Shown here: in pieces, positions 41,523 to 50,130 of the stretch
Position numbering within the stretch: the stretch's first letter is position 1
How the letters are laid out: each line of letters opens with the position of its first letter
Source: Aeromonas allosaccharophila
Lineage (GTDB): Bacteria > Pseudomonadota > Gammaproteobacteria > Enterobacterales > Aeromonadaceae
Reading direction: 5' to 3'
Assembly: GCF_000819685.1 (NCBI RefSeq)
Contig: NZ_CDBR01000062.1
Location: 1-64,000, forward strand
Length of the DNA stretch: 64,000 nt
Notes under the pieces: generated by a model
Seen by the model: only the letters and a program-made list of their open reading frames with translations
Databases searched by the model: none
Told to the model about the DNA's origin: nothing
Program-made: the position numbers and the translations under genes

Positions 41523-42803
41523 TTATCCCTTCGATTTGAAGTTTGCTGCTTCAATGCCGTGCCGATTCAATAACTTGTAGAAATCGGTACGGTTTCTTCC
41601 CGCCATGTTGGCCGCCAGGGTCACGTTGCCCTCGGTGGTGCGCAGCAAACGGATCAGATACTCCTTCTCGAATTCGGCCCGCGCCTCGTTGAACGAGGGG
41701 ATGCCGCCGCCACCGCCGCTCAGGGCGGACTCCACCATGGAGACCCCGATCACCGGGCTGCAACAGAGGCTGGCGAGCTGCTCCACCACGTTGCAGAGCT
41801 GGCGCACGTTGCCGGGCCAGGCAGCGGCCGCCAGCATCGCCAGCGACTCGGGCGAAAAACCCATGGCGGCGCAGTCGCTGTGGCGGCTACGGTAATCGTC
41901 GAGCGCCTGACGGGCCAGCAGGGGGATATCCTCACTGCGGGCACTGAGAGACGGCAAGGTGATATTGGCGACGTTGAGACGATAGAAGAGATCTTCCCGA
42001 AAACGCCCCTCCTCCATCGCCTTGACCAGATCCTGATGGCTGGAGCTGAGCACCCGCACCTCCGGCGTACCCTGACCATACTCCTCCATCACCTGCAGCA
42101 GCTTGGCCTGCAGGGATTCGGAGAGGCTGCCAATCTCGTCGAGAAACAGGGTCGCCCCCTTGGCTTGCTCGAACAGCCCTGACTGGCCATCTTCACCAAA
42201 CAGCTGCAAGTCGAGTGACGCCCACGGAATGGCGGCGCAGTTGATGGTATGGAGCGGCTTGTCGCGCCGCTGGCTGGCCTGATGCAGCGCCTGCGCCATC
42301 GCCCCCTTGCCGGAGCCTGACGGCCCCATGATCAGCACCGGCACCTCCATGGTCGCAATGCTGTGGGCCTGGATCAGCAGCTGTTCCAGCTGGGGATTGC
42401 GGGTCAGGATCAGCGACTGCCACTCCTGCTGCTGTTTCGGCCGGGTCAGGCTCAGCGCATGTTCGATGGTGGCGAACAGCTCATCCTTGTTGATGGGTTT
42501 GGTCAGAAAGCTGAAGACGCCGGAGCGGGTCGCCTGAATGGCGTCCGGGATGGTGCCGTGGGCGGTCATGATGATCACCGGCAACCCCAGCCACTGAGCC
42601 TGGATCCGCTCGAACAGCGCCAGACCGTCCATGCCGGCCATCCGCAGATCGCTCAGCACCAGATCGGCCCGTTGCTGACGCAACCGGTCGAGGGCTCCTT
42701 CCGCACTGTCGGCGGTATCCACTTCATAACCCTGACTGCGCAGCCGCATGCTCATCAGTTTGAGCAGGCTGACGTCGTCATCCACCAACAGGATCCGGCT
42801 CAT
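41523..42803 (-). CDS. glrR: GlrR-type response regulator lacking the GAFTGA and L2 loops
   Basis: The 426-aa protein has a receiver (phosphoacceptor Asp52), an AAA+ domain with Walker A GPSGSGKG (160-167) and Walker B TLFLDEIG (218-225), and a C-terminal Fis-like HTH (GNVTLAANMAGRNRTDFYKLL). The end matches E. coli GlrR closely. LFG at 201-203 runs straight into EDGQSGLFEQ, so the sigma-54-contacting GAFTGA loop is absent. The L2 loop near 243-247 is also shortened. It may not act on sigma-54 as classical members do. Its ATG overlaps the qseG stop. Confidence 0.9.
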   Translation of the reverse strand: MSRILLVDDDVSLLKLMSMRLRSQGYEVDTADSAEGALDRLRQQRADLVLSDLRMAGMDGLALFERIQAQWLGLPVIIMTAHGTIPDAIQATRSGVFSFLTKPINKDELFATIEHALSLTRPKQQQEWQSLILTRNPQLEQLLIQAHSIATMEVPVLIMGPSGSGKGAMAQALHQASQRRDKPLHTINCAAIPWASLDLQLFGEDGQSGLFEQAKGATLFLDEIGSLSESLQAKLLQVMEEYGQGTPEVRVLSSSHQDLVKAMEEGRFREDLFYRLNVANITLPSLSARSEDIPLLARQALDDYRSRHSDCAAMGFSPESLAMLAAAAWPGNVRQLCNVVEQLASLCCSPVIGVSMVESALSGGGGGIPSFNEARAEFEKEYLIRLLRTTEGNVTLAANMAGRNRTDFYKLLNRHGIEAANFKSKG

Positions 42804-43327
42804 GGTATTACCTCACGATTCTCGTTCAGCTTGCGCTGGTTGAGCTGGTCGTCGATGGCGGTCAGCTGCTCGATCTGGCGGCGCAGCCGCTGGATCTCCT
42901 GACTCTGGTCATCGCGACGGCTGTCGCGGGCCAGCAGCTGTTCGCCGAGGGCGATCCAGCTACGTAAAAAGGCCTGCGCATCGAGACCCAGCGCGGGCAA
43001 CATCTGCTTCAGGCGCGCCAGACCGGCGGTGCGATTGGCCACCGATTCGGCGGGGTGGGAGTCCACCATCGCCAGACTGACCCGGCTCTCCAGATCGTCG
43101 GCCCCTTTCAGACGCTGACGCTCCTGCACCCGTTGTTGGGGGTGACTGGCCAGCAGCCAGTCGGAGTATTGCAGGCGCACCTGCATCTCCTTGTTGGCAA
43201 ACTCCATCCGCTTGGCAAAAGCGATATCGGAGGACTCCCGCTGTGCCTGTTGCGGCAGCAAGGAGCAACCCGCGAGCAGCCCTGCCATCAGAGCTGGAAA
43301 TACGCGTTGTATCTTCATAGTCCTCAT
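42800..43327 (-). CDS. qseG: QseG-like outer-membrane lipoprotein
   Basis: The 175-aa product has a lipobox (LLAGCS, Cys about 21) and an Arg/Gln-rich coiled-coil C terminus. In E. coli, QseG (YfhG) activates its kinase GlrK. The chosen start overlaps the kinase stop (ATGA); a second ATG three codons later is also possible. Confidence 0.87.
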   Translation of the reverse strand: MRTMKIQRVFPALMAGLLAGCSLLPQQAQRESSDIAFAKRMEFANKEMQVRLQYSDWLLASHPQQRVQERQRLKGADDLESRVSLAMVDSHPAESVANRTAGLARLKQMLPALGLDAQAFLRSWIALGEQLLARDSRRDDQSQEIQRLRRQIEQLTAIDDQLNQRKLNENREVIP

Positions 43328-44727
43328 TTCAACGTCAACCTGAAACAGACATCCGCCTGTTCATCCTCTACCAGAACCAGTTCCCCCCCCAGGCTGTTGG
43401 CAGACTCGCGGGCGATGGAGAGGCCCATGCCCGAGCCTTTCAAGAGACCTTGCCGCACTGTGCTGCCCTGCTCGAAGGGTTCAAAAATGCGTTGCTGATC
43501 GGCCACGGGGATCTTGGGCCCCTCGTTGGCCACTTCCAGCCAGCTTATCTGTTCATTCTGCCCCGCCCTGATCCAGATATTGCCTCCGCTGGCGCCGTAA
43601 CTGACGGCGTTGGAGAAGAGGTTATCGAGGATCAGTCGTAGCCGGTAGGGCTCCGCCCACAGGGTAACCGGCACGGTCGGCAAGTGTACACGGATCTGCT
43701 TGGACTCCAATGCCAGCCGGTACTCGGCAGAAAGTTCCGACAACATCGGCAGCAGGGGGACGGGCTCCAGTTCGAAGGCCTCCTGCTGACTGAGCCGGTT
43801 GAAGTCGAGCAGCCGCTCGATCAGGGTCTGCAGGCGCCGACTGTTCTCGTCGAGCATCTGGCAGATCTCCAGCTGATCCGGCGTCAAAGGCCCGACCAGC
43901 TGCTCGCAGAGCAGATCCGTCCCCTCCCGCAGCACCGCCAGCGGGGTCTTGAGCTCGTGGGAAACATGGCGCAGGAACTGGTATTTCTGCAGCTCCAGCT
44001 CCTTGAGTTTGTCGTGCAGCCAGACGATCCGCTCCCCCAGCAATACCAGCTCGGCAGGGCCGTCAACCGGCTTGGGATCGGGTTCGACCCCGGCTCCCAG
44101 GCTCAAGATGCGCGACTCAATCTGTCGTACCGGGTGGATGATAAGGTAGGTGAAGATAAAGACCATCAGCAGGCTGAGCGCCGCGACCGCTCCACTCACC
44201 CACCAGAGCTCGCTGGTCAGTCCGGCGATAGTGAGCTGTACCCGATCCATGTGTTCGTCAACCCGGCTGCGGGTGACTATTTCGAGCTGCTTGTTGGCAT
44301 CGTTGAACTGCTCCAGCTTGTCTCCCGCTACCGCCGCCCGGGCCAGCGCGGCATCCTGCAGGCTGTCGAGCCAGGCCAGCCCCTGATCGAGCCCGCTATA
44401 GAGCTGGCCATCGGTGATGGAGTTGCGGTGTTCCGCCAACAACACCCGATAACCATCGAGTTGCTGCTGGTAGCTGGTGAGACTGCGGCGATCCCCCAGC
44501 ACCGCGAAGCGACGCAAGGTGCGTTCGATATCGATGGCTTGCGCCGTCAGCAGGGTAGCGCGGCGGGTATCCTTGACCGCCCGCTCCATCTCGTCGCTGG
44601 TGAGCTGACTGAGGTGGGCAAGGGAGGTGCTGTTGTGCCAGATCATGCCGCCCAGCGGCATCAATACCAGCACAAATCCCATCAATACCACCTGCAGCAG
44701 GGAGCGTGGGCGAACCTTGGTCATCAT
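43324..44727 (-). CDS. glrK: GlrK (QseE)-type sensor histidine kinase
   Basis: The 467-aa inner-membrane kinase has helices at about 10-30 and 176-197 and a helical periplasmic sensor between them. HAMP follows, then His257 in LRHVSHELKTPL and the ATPase domain (GSGMGLSI). E. coli GlrK responds to envelope stress and drives glmY through GlrR. Two adjacent ATGs are possible; I used 44727, and 44724 is equally likely. Confidence 0.9.
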   Translation of the reverse strand: MMTKVRPRSLLQVVLMGFVLVLMPLGGMIWHNSTSLAHLSQLTSDEMERAVKDTRRATLLTAQAIDIERTLRRFAVLGDRRSLTSYQQQLDGYRVLLAEHRNSITDGQLYSGLDQGLAWLDSLQDAALARAAVAGDKLEQFNDANKQLEIVTRSRVDEHMDRVQLTIAGLTSELWWVSGAVAALSLLMVFIFTYLIIHPVRQIESRILSLGAGVEPDPKPVDGPAELVLLGERIVWLHDKLKELELQKYQFLRHVSHELKTPLAVLREGTDLLCEQLVGPLTPDQLEICQMLDENSRRLQTLIERLLDFNRLSQQEAFELEPVPLLPMLSELSAEYRLALESKQIRVHLPTVPVTLWAEPYRLRLILDNLFSNAVSYGASGGNIWIRAGQNEQISWLEVANEGPKIPVADQQRIFEPFEQGSTVRQGLLKGSGMGLSIARESANSLGGELVLVEDEQADVCFRLTLK

Positions 44728-44780
44728 CTCTTCTCTTGCATTCTCACCGGTGCGCCAGCATAGCCGCACCGCCCCAAAAA

Positions 44781-44805
44781 ACAAAACCGGCCAACAGGCC
44801 GGTTT
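44781..44805 (-). terminator. Terminator after the 30-aa membrane peptide gene
   Basis: On the minus strand AAACCGGCC / GGCCGGTTT (9 bp, loop TGTT) is followed by TGTTTTTT, 22 bases after the small gene's stop and ahead of glrK. It shows that the small gene is its own transcription unit. Confidence 0.8.
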
Positions 44806-44827
44806 GTATTATCTGGATTGTGGTGAT

Positions 44828-44920
44828 TCACGCCAACGCGACAGAGGCCAGACAGATAATCATGATCATCGCCAGCGCGCCCGAGGCGGTCAACAGCGCC
44901 CATTTCAGCTCCACACTCAT
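44828..44920 (-). CDS. 30-aa single-pass membrane peptide with perfect ribosome site
   Basis: This short gene reads MSVELKWALLTASGALAMIM, then IICLASVALA. It is one hydrophobic helix. AAGGAGG lies six bases before the ATG, one of the best Shine-Dalgarno sequences in the window. A strong terminator follows it directly. A candidate promoter (TTAACT, 17 bp, TATCTA) lies about 50 bp upstream. Family unknown. Its helix ends in ALA, so a cleaved signal-like peptide cannot be excluded. Confidence 0.65.
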   Translation of the reverse strand: MSVELKWALLTASGALAMIMIICLASVALA

Positions 44921-45044
44921 GCAAACCTCCTTTCTGCCAATCAGTGCCGGATCACAATAGATAAGACAATGTTAAGCCATAGTTAATCCGATAACCGTGA
45001 GCTGCGTATACATTTCAGATGAGCCCAACCCCGGGAAGGTGAGC

Positions 45045-45620
45045 ATGTTCTATCTGTGTAGCATTGGTTCCAATATTGACCCGCATATTCATGTCAGCCG
45101 CGCGCTGGCTGAGCTGTTTGCGAACGTCGGCCCCCTGCGGCTGAGTTCGGTGATCCGCACCAAGCCGGTGGGAATGCACTCCAGCCACGACTTTCTCAAC
45201 TGCCTGCTGGTGGTGGAGAGCCCGCTCGATGCCACCCGCCTCAAGCAGCACTTTGTCGCCCTTGAAGTGGCTCACGGCCGGGATCGCAGCGATCCGCTCT
45301 GCAAGGTGCACGATCGGCCGCTCGACATCGATATTCTGGCCAGCAACAGGAGCGGTGACTTTGCCTCGGCAGAGGTCGATTCCTATCTGGCGGAGCTGCT
45401 GGCCGAGCTCTACGGCCATGGCGAGGTGCATGACCCCAAGGTGGCGCTGCAAGTGACGCTCCCTGCCCCGTCGGGCAAGCTCAAACCCGGCAAGGGCTTG
45501 CTGACCCGGCAGGTCGGGCTGGAGCCGCTGGTGCTTGGCAAATCTTCAGAGAGTGGCCAGCGCGCGCCCGCCATCTACCTTGATGCTGGCCCCCGTCATA
45601 TAACTGTTCCCCATCAGTAA
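45045..45620 (+). CDS. HPPK (FolK)-like pterin pyrophosphokinase paralogue
   Basis: The 191-aa product starts MFYLCSIGSN like FolK and keeps the catalytic pair Asp94/Asp96 and Arg91 in DRPLDIDIL. It lacks the downstream HPPK motif (VPH...R..FVL.PL), so the C-terminal half differs. AAGGTGAG precedes ATG 45045. It converges with folM, sharing 75 bp of 3' end. A role in a monapterin or folate side branch with FolM is inference. Confidence 0.75.
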   Translation: MFYLCSIGSNIDPHIHVSRALAELFANVGPLRLSSVIRTKPVGMHSSHDFLNCLLVVESPLDATRLKQHFVALEVAHGRDRSDPLCKVHDRPLDIDILASNRSGDFASAEVDSYLAELLAELYGHGEVHDPKVALQVTLPAPSGKLKPGKGLLTRQVGLEPLVLGKSSESGQRAPAIYLDAGPRHITVPHQ

Positions 45621-46250
45621 CTGCACCGCCTGCCAGATGGGCTCCAGTCCTCCCTCCCGCGCCAGCGGCGTTTTCGCCAACACCTGCTGGCGCCACGCCT
45701 CGTCATGCTCGTCGAGAAACAGGATCGGCCCCGGCTCTATGGTGTTGACCCGAACCGCAGGCGCCAGCTCCCGGGCAAAGCTCATGGCTAGCGAATGGGC
45801 TCCCGCCTTGGTGGCCACATAGCTGGCAAAACGGGGGGCCGGGGCATGAATATAGATATCGGTGATGTGAATGATGCTGGCGTTGGGATTGCTGGCCAGC
45901 CGGGGGGCCAGCGCCCGGTTTAGCTGGAAGGGGGCCGCCATGTGTACCCGGTAGAACTGCTCGAACTGGGCCAGTTGCGCCGCCGGATCAGTTGCCTGCG
46001 GCTCGAAGGTCGAGGCGTTGTGGATCACCAGCGCCAGATCCTGATGGGCAGCCAGCACATCGATCAGCTTACCAACGTCCTCTTCCCGGCCAAAATCCGC
46101 CTGCACCAGCTCGACCCCCAATGCAGCCAGCGTGGCCAGCTCCGGCCGCTCGCTGCGATAGCTGCCCGTCACCTGCCAACCCGCTGCCACCAGCTGTTCA
46201 CAGAGATAAAATCCGAGTCGACGGCCGCAGCCCGTAACCAATGCACGCAT
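45546..46250 (-). CDS. folM: Dihydromonapterin reductase
   Basis: The 234-aa short-chain dehydrogenase has the NADPH site TGCGRRLGF (about 7-15), the Asn-Ala-Ser motif NASTF, and catalytic Tyr-x-x-x-Lys (SYVATKAG). FolM reduces dihydromonapterin to the tetrahydro form, the phenylalanine-hydroxylase cofactor, and weakly reduces dihydrofolate. GAGAT precedes ATG 46250. Confidence 0.88.
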   Translation of the reverse strand: MRALVTGCGRRLGFYLCEQLVAAGWQVTGSYRSERPELATLAALGVELVQADFGREEDVGKLIDVLAAHQDLALVIHNASTFEPQATDPAAQLAQFEQFYRVHMAAPFQLNRALAPRLASNPNASIIHITDIYIHAPAPRFASYVATKAGAHSLAMSFARELAPAVRVNTIEPGPILFLDEHDEAWRQQVLAKTPLAREGGLEPIWQAVQLLMGNSYMTGASIKVDGGRALATL

Positions 46251-46412
46251 ACGATCTCCTTTCCCTTTCATGGTCTTGCATGAACGAAGCCCGCCTGCCA
46301 GCGGATCACCGCCGATGGCCAGTGCCTATCAATCCCTGCGGCACAAGCCATTGGTCGCGGGCCACCCACCCGCGTCATAGTGGCGGCATCCCCCTCTTGC
46401 GGAGTCACCACC

Positions 46413-46817
46413 ATGCTGAAAGTACACCACCACATGGGTCGCCTGACCCACTCCCTCACTGCCGGACTCGGCCTGGCAGAAGCGCTGGATCGCCTGCATC
46501 AATCGGGTCTTGGCGGCCTGCCGGTACTGGATGAGCAGAAACGGCTGATCGGCTTTCTTTCCGAACAAGATTGCATCCCCAGCCTGCTCACCGGCAGCTA
46601 CCACTGCGATACCCGCACCCGGGTGGAGGATCTGATGAACCGCTCGCCCCTCTCGGTCGGGCCGGATGAGAGCATTCTGGATCTGGCTCGCCAGATGGCC
46701 GATGCCAAGCCCAAGATCTACCCGGTGCTGCAACAGGGCAAGGTGATCGGCATCATCAGCCGCCGTCAGGTGATGCAGGCCCTCAACCAGCAGATGAAGG
46801 TGTGCCAGCAGACCTAG
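46413..46817 (+). CDS. CBS-pair domain protein
   Basis: The 134-aa product consists of two tandem CBS motifs (about 5-60 and 70-130), with no catalytic domain. CBS pairs usually bind adenine nucleotides. ATG 46413 has GGAG eight bases upstream; an in-frame GTG at 46380 would add 11 residues. The stop overlaps the converging membrane-protein gene by four bases. Target unknown. Confidence 0.83.
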   Translation: MLKVHHHMGRLTHSLTAGLGLAEALDRLHQSGLGGLPVLDEQKRLIGFLSEQDCIPSLLTGSYHCDTRTRVEDLMNRSPLSVGPDESILDLARQMADAKPKIYPVLQQGKVIGIISRRQVMQALNQQMKVCQQT

Positions 46818-47350
46818 ATCTGGTAATGCCCCTTGTCACCGATATCGAAGTGCAGGGGCATCCGCCACTTGGCCAGCGCCAGCAAGGTCAACAGGGCGCC
46901 GCAGACCAGCGCCACCAGTGCGGCGGCCCACTCCACCCGCAACCACTCCAGCAGCCATAACGCCGGCAGCAATACGGGCACCAGCTTGATGCCGGGAATG
47001 GCGAAGCAAAACTGCTCCTTGAACGCCAGCCCGGAGAGGGTCGCCAACGCCGCCCCCAGCACTAGCGCATCCGGAGCCCCCACCGCTGCCAGGGCCAATG
47101 CGCCCCACCCAAAACCCTGCAGAATCAGGCGAATCCGCTTGTCGTAGATATGCAGCGAGAAGCCGCAGATTGCGCTTGCCACTGTCAGCGACATCAACCA
47201 TTGTGCCGACGGGAGCAATGCCATCCCGCTCAGCAGCGCCGCACCGCGGCAAAGCAGCAACAGGGCAGCCGCACTCAAGCCAAGGCGGTAGAGCGAGACG
47301 GTCAACTTGTCGATCCCGTCCAGCGGGCTCTCGATTTCAGGATTTGCCAT
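46814..47350 (-). CDS. Integral membrane protein, probably DUF2301 family
   Basis: The 178-aa product has about five or six membrane helices and the segment FKEQFCFAIPGIKLVPVLLP, which suggests the DUF2301 family. No function is known. The family name is from memory of the pattern and should be tested by profile search. Confidence 0.65.
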   Translation of the reverse strand: MANPEIESPLDGIDKLTVSLYRLGLSAAALLLLCRGAALLSGMALLPSAQWLMSLTVASAICGFSLHIYDKRIRLILQGFGWGALALAAVGAPDALVLGAALATLSGLAFKEQFCFAIPGIKLVPVLLPALWLLEWLRVEWAAALVALVCGALLTLLALAKWRMPLHFDIGDKGHYQI

Positions 47351-47435
47351 AATGTCTCCCCCTTACTTATGGTGCACAACCCAATATACTGGGGCACGAC
47401 GATGCAATATGCATGATGGATTCAGGAGAGGTAGT

Positions 47436-48212
47436 TTGCGTGTGAACCAGCGATCTTGGCTACTCTTTCCACTCTTGTTTCCGCTCTGTCTGTCCGCCAA
47501 AGAGCTTGTTCTCTGTGGTATACCCGAGCCTATCTTCAAGTATCTTGGTGAAGACAAACAACCCCGCGGCCTAGATATCGATATCGTCACCGCCATCTTT
47601 GGCAAGCTGGGGATCCCTGTCCGAATAGAACTGATCGACTCCGGCGCCCGCCTCACCCGCAATGCCGAAACCGGTCTCTGCGATATGGTACTGACCCACT
47701 CCTACAAGGCGGAGCGAGAGCGCTATCTCATCTACCCCCAGCAGGCCCATATTCGCCACAGCTGGCACTTCTTTGTCCGCAAGGCAGACCTGCTGAAGAT
47801 CCGTTACGAGACGCCGGCCGACCTCAAACCCTGGCGCATCGGCGTTACCAGGGATTTCTCCTATACCCCCGAGCTCACCGCGGCCATGGCCGATCCAACC
47901 TACCACTTTCAGCAAATTCCGATGAATCGGCTGCAGCTGCGCAAGTTGCTGGCCGGGCGGATAGATACCGTGCCCATGCCGCTGGTCACCGCCTTTGCCC
48001 AGATCAGGGACGAGGGGCTGGAGGGCAAGCTTGACTACCTGCCCAAGCCGCTCAAGAGCAGCCCCTACTTCAACACCTGGGCCCGCGCACGGGCGGATGC
48101 ACAGACCCCCGCCCTGATGGCGGCCTACGATGCCGAACTGCTGCGCATGAAGCGAAACGGCAGCCTCAAGGCCCTCTACGACAAGTACGCCATCCCCTAT
48201 ATCGAACCCTGA
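47436..48212 (+). CDS. Orphan periplasmic solute-binding protein (SBP family 3)
   Basis: The 258-aa product has a signal peptide (about 1-20, ending CLSA-KE) and the family 3 amino-acid-binding fold (GLDIDIVTAIFGKLGIPV). I propose TTG 47436, seven bases after AGGAG; the GTG at 47442 is an alternative. No ABC permease or ATPase gene is adjacent. It could serve a distant transporter or be a sensor-type protein. Confidence 0.8.
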   Translation: MRVNQRSWLLFPLLFPLCLSAKELVLCGIPEPIFKYLGEDKQPRGLDIDIVTAIFGKLGIPVRIELIDSGARLTRNAETGLCDMVLTHSYKAERERYLIYPQQAHIRHSWHFFVRKADLLKIRYETPADLKPWRIGVTRDFSYTPELTAAMADPTYHFQQIPMNRLQLRKLLAGRIDTVPMPLVTAFAQIRDEGLEGKLDYLPKPLKSSPYFNTWARARADAQTPALMAAYDAELLRMKRNGSLKALYDKYAIPYIEP

Positions 48213-48220
48213 TCAAGGGG

Positions 48221-48682
48221 TCAGGGTTTCACATCCCGCAGGATCGGGTTTTGCAGTGAAATCAGGGTTTCAGTGGACTGGATCTCGTCGATGGTCTGGA
48301 TCTTGTTGATCAGCACTATCTGCAGCTCGTCGATGGAGCGGGTCATCACCTTCATGAAGATGCTGTAGTGGCCCGTGGTGTAGTAGGCCTCCACCACTTC
48401 GTCCAGCGCCTGCAGCTTGGCCAGTGCCGAGGGGTAATCCTTGGCACTCTTCAGATTGATCCCGATAAAGCAGCAGACGTCGTAACCCAGCTTCTTGGGG
48501 TTAACCTGCACCCGTGTCCCCTCGATGATCCCCGCCTGTTTCATCTTCTCCACCCGCACATGGATGGTGCCCGGGCTGACCGCCAGTTGTTTCGCAAGTT
48601 CGGCGTAAGGGATCCGCGCATTCTCCATCAGAGCGGTGAGGATGGCCTGATCGAGATTATCGATCCGGTAATTTTCCGGCAT
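48221..48682 (-). CDS. asnC: Transcriptional regulator AsnC (Lrp family)
   Basis: The 153-aa product has an N-terminal HTH ([22 protein letters not shown], about 21-42) and a C-terminal RAM ligand-binding domain. It is very close to E. coli AsnC, which activates asnA when asparagine is scarce. It is divergent from asnA across 154 bp. Confidence 0.95.
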   Translation of the reverse strand: MPENYRIDNLDQAILTALMENARIPYAELAKQLAVSPGTIHVRVEKMKQAGIIEGTRVQVNPKKLGYDVCCFIGINLKSAKDYPSALAKLQALDEVVEAYYTTGHYSIFMKVMTRSIDELQIVLINKIQTIDEIQSTETLISLQNPILRDVKP

Positions 48683-48755
48683 TTTTTTGCACTCCCGTTG
48701 GCGATATCTCATTAAACAACGGCTTATTTTGAAGAAAAAAACACATAAAGCCTAT

Positions 48756-48768
48756 TTCTATTATAGAA
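48756..48768. promoter_or_regulatory. Palindrome in the asnC-asnA control region
   Basis: TTCTATTATAGAA is a 13-bp perfect palindrome in AT-rich DNA, about 70 bases before asnA, overlapping possible -10 boxes TATTAT or TATAGA. No good -35 is present, which fits an activator-dependent asnA promoter. AsnC binding here is inference. Confidence 0.45.
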
Positions 48769-48836
48769 TATTGAATTTAGTCGCCAATCTGTTGAAGAAT
48801 CACCACATCCAACGGGGTTTGAAACAGGAATTCAGC

Positions 48837-49829
48837 ATGAAACAGCACTACATTCGCAGCCAACAGCAGATCAGCTTCGTCAAAGAGATGTTCTCCCGCC
48901 AACTCGCCCAGCAACTGAGTCTGATGGAGGTGCAAGCCCCCATTCTGAGCCGGGTCGGTGATGGCACTCAGGACAACCTCTCTGGCCACGAGAATGCAGT
49001 GCAGGTCAAAGTGAAAACCCTGCCGGAGCACAGCTACGAAGTGGTTCATTCACTCGCTAAATGGAAGCGCCAGACTCTGGGTCGCTTCGGCTTCGGCCCG
49101 GGTGAAGGGATCTACACCCACATGAAGGCGCTGCGTCCGGATGAAGACAAGCTCACCCCCATCCACTCGGTCTACGTGGATCAGTGGGACTGGGAGAAGG
49201 TAATGCCGAGCGAGCGCCGCGATCTGGCCTATCTGCAGGAGACCGTGCGCGGCATCTGGGCCGCCATCAAGGCCACCGAGCGCGCGGTCTGTGCCGAGCA
49301 TGAGCTGACCCCCTTCCTGCCAGCCGAGATCCAGTTCCTGCATAGCGAAGAGCTGCTGACCCGCTACCCGGACCTCGATGCCAAGGGGCGCGAGCGCGCC
49401 ATCGCCAAAGAGCTGGGGGCCGTGTTCCTGATCGGTATCGGCGGCGCCCTCTCCCACGGCGAGCGCCACGATGTACGCGCCCCGGACTATGACGACTGGA
49501 GCAGCCACAGCGAGCTGGGTCTGGCGGGTCTGAACGGAGATATTCTGGTGTGGAACCCGGTACTGCAAGACAGCTTCGAGATCTCCTCCATGGGGATCCG
49601 GGTCGACGCCGAGGCGCTGCGCCGCCAGCTCGCCATCACCGGCGATGAAGATCGCCTGCAGTATGACTGGCATCAGGATCTGCTGGCCGCACGGATGCCG
49701 CAGACCATCGGCGGCGGCATCGGTCAATCCCGTCTGGCCATGCTGCTGCTGCAAAAAGAGCATATAGGTCAGGTGCAAGTCGGCGTTTGGCCATCAGAGA
49801 TGAAGGCTGCTGTACCGGGCATGCTGTAA
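48837..49829 (+). CDS. asnA: Aspartate-ammonia ligase (asparagine synthetase A)
   Basis: The 330-aa enzyme makes asparagine from aspartate, ammonia and ATP; it is a class II aminoacyl-tRNA-synthetase-like fold. It contains [17 protein letters not shown] and [14 protein letters not shown], the latter being class II motif 3. Length equals E. coli AsnA. Confidence 0.96.
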   Translation: MKQHYIRSQQQISFVKEMFSRQLAQQLSLMEVQAPILSRVGDGTQDNLSGHENAVQVKVKTLPEHSYEVVHSLAKWKRQTLGRFGFGPGEGIYTHMKALRPDEDKLTPIHSVYVDQWDWEKVMPSERRDLAYLQETVRGIWAAIKATERAVCAEHELTPFLPAEIQFLHSEELLTRYPDLDAKGRERAIAKELGAVFLIGIGGALSHGERHDVRAPDYDDWSSHSELGLAGLNGDILVWNPVLQDSFEISSMGIRVDAEALRRQLAITGDEDRLQYDWHQDLLAARMPQTIGGGIGQSRLAMLLLQKEHIGQVQVGVWPSEMKAAVPGML

Positions 49830-50026
49830 ACGAGTTGATTTCATCGGTCTGGCCCGCAAGCTGTGGCTCGCGGGTCAGCCCTGAAGGTGTGTGGCGGTGC
49901 GGACTGAACGAGCGCAGTCCGGACATGCTGTAAGCCGTGTGGCCATCCCTGATGGCCCGCGGCGAAACCGGGGCTTGCCCCTGCGACCCGCTCAACCCAC
50001 GCCAGGTCGCGTCACTACATTCCTCC
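49830..50026 (+). other. Structured asnA 3' untranslated segment
   Basis: No gene is seen. The segment holds three perfect short stems: GGACTG/CAGTCC (49901-49920), GGCCATC/GATGGCC (49941-49957) and GGGGC/GCCCC (49970-49981). It also repeats the end of asnA: CCGG(G/A)CATGCTGTAA occurs at 49815-49829 and 49919-49933, 14 of 15 bases identical. It could be a REP-like element or a 3'-UTR RNA. Confidence 0.45.
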
Positions 50027-50055
50027 CGGCAATCTTCGGATTGCCGTTTTTTTTT
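50027..50055 (+). terminator. Intrinsic terminator of asnA
   Basis: CGGCAATC / GATTGCCG is followed by a run of nine T. It lies about 200 bases after the asnA stop. Confidence 0.93.
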
Positions 50056-50083
50056 GCGTCCGAGTCCCCGCCGCCAGATATGA

Positions 50084-50109
50084 CAACGCCAGCCCGAAGG
50101 CTGGCGTTG
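50084..50109 (-). terminator. Hairpin after clpB
   Basis: CAACGCCAGCC / GGCTGGCGTTG (11 bp, tetraloop) lies 21 bases after the clpB stop. A T run is lacking, so it may be a weak terminator or a 3'-end protecting hairpin. Confidence 0.6.
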
Positions 50110-50130
50110 CAAACATCGACACGAGATCGG

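Noticed and set aside
49830..50026. A CRISPR-like or tandem repeat array
   Set aside because: Only one short motif occurs twice, and the stems differ from one another; no regular spacers exist.
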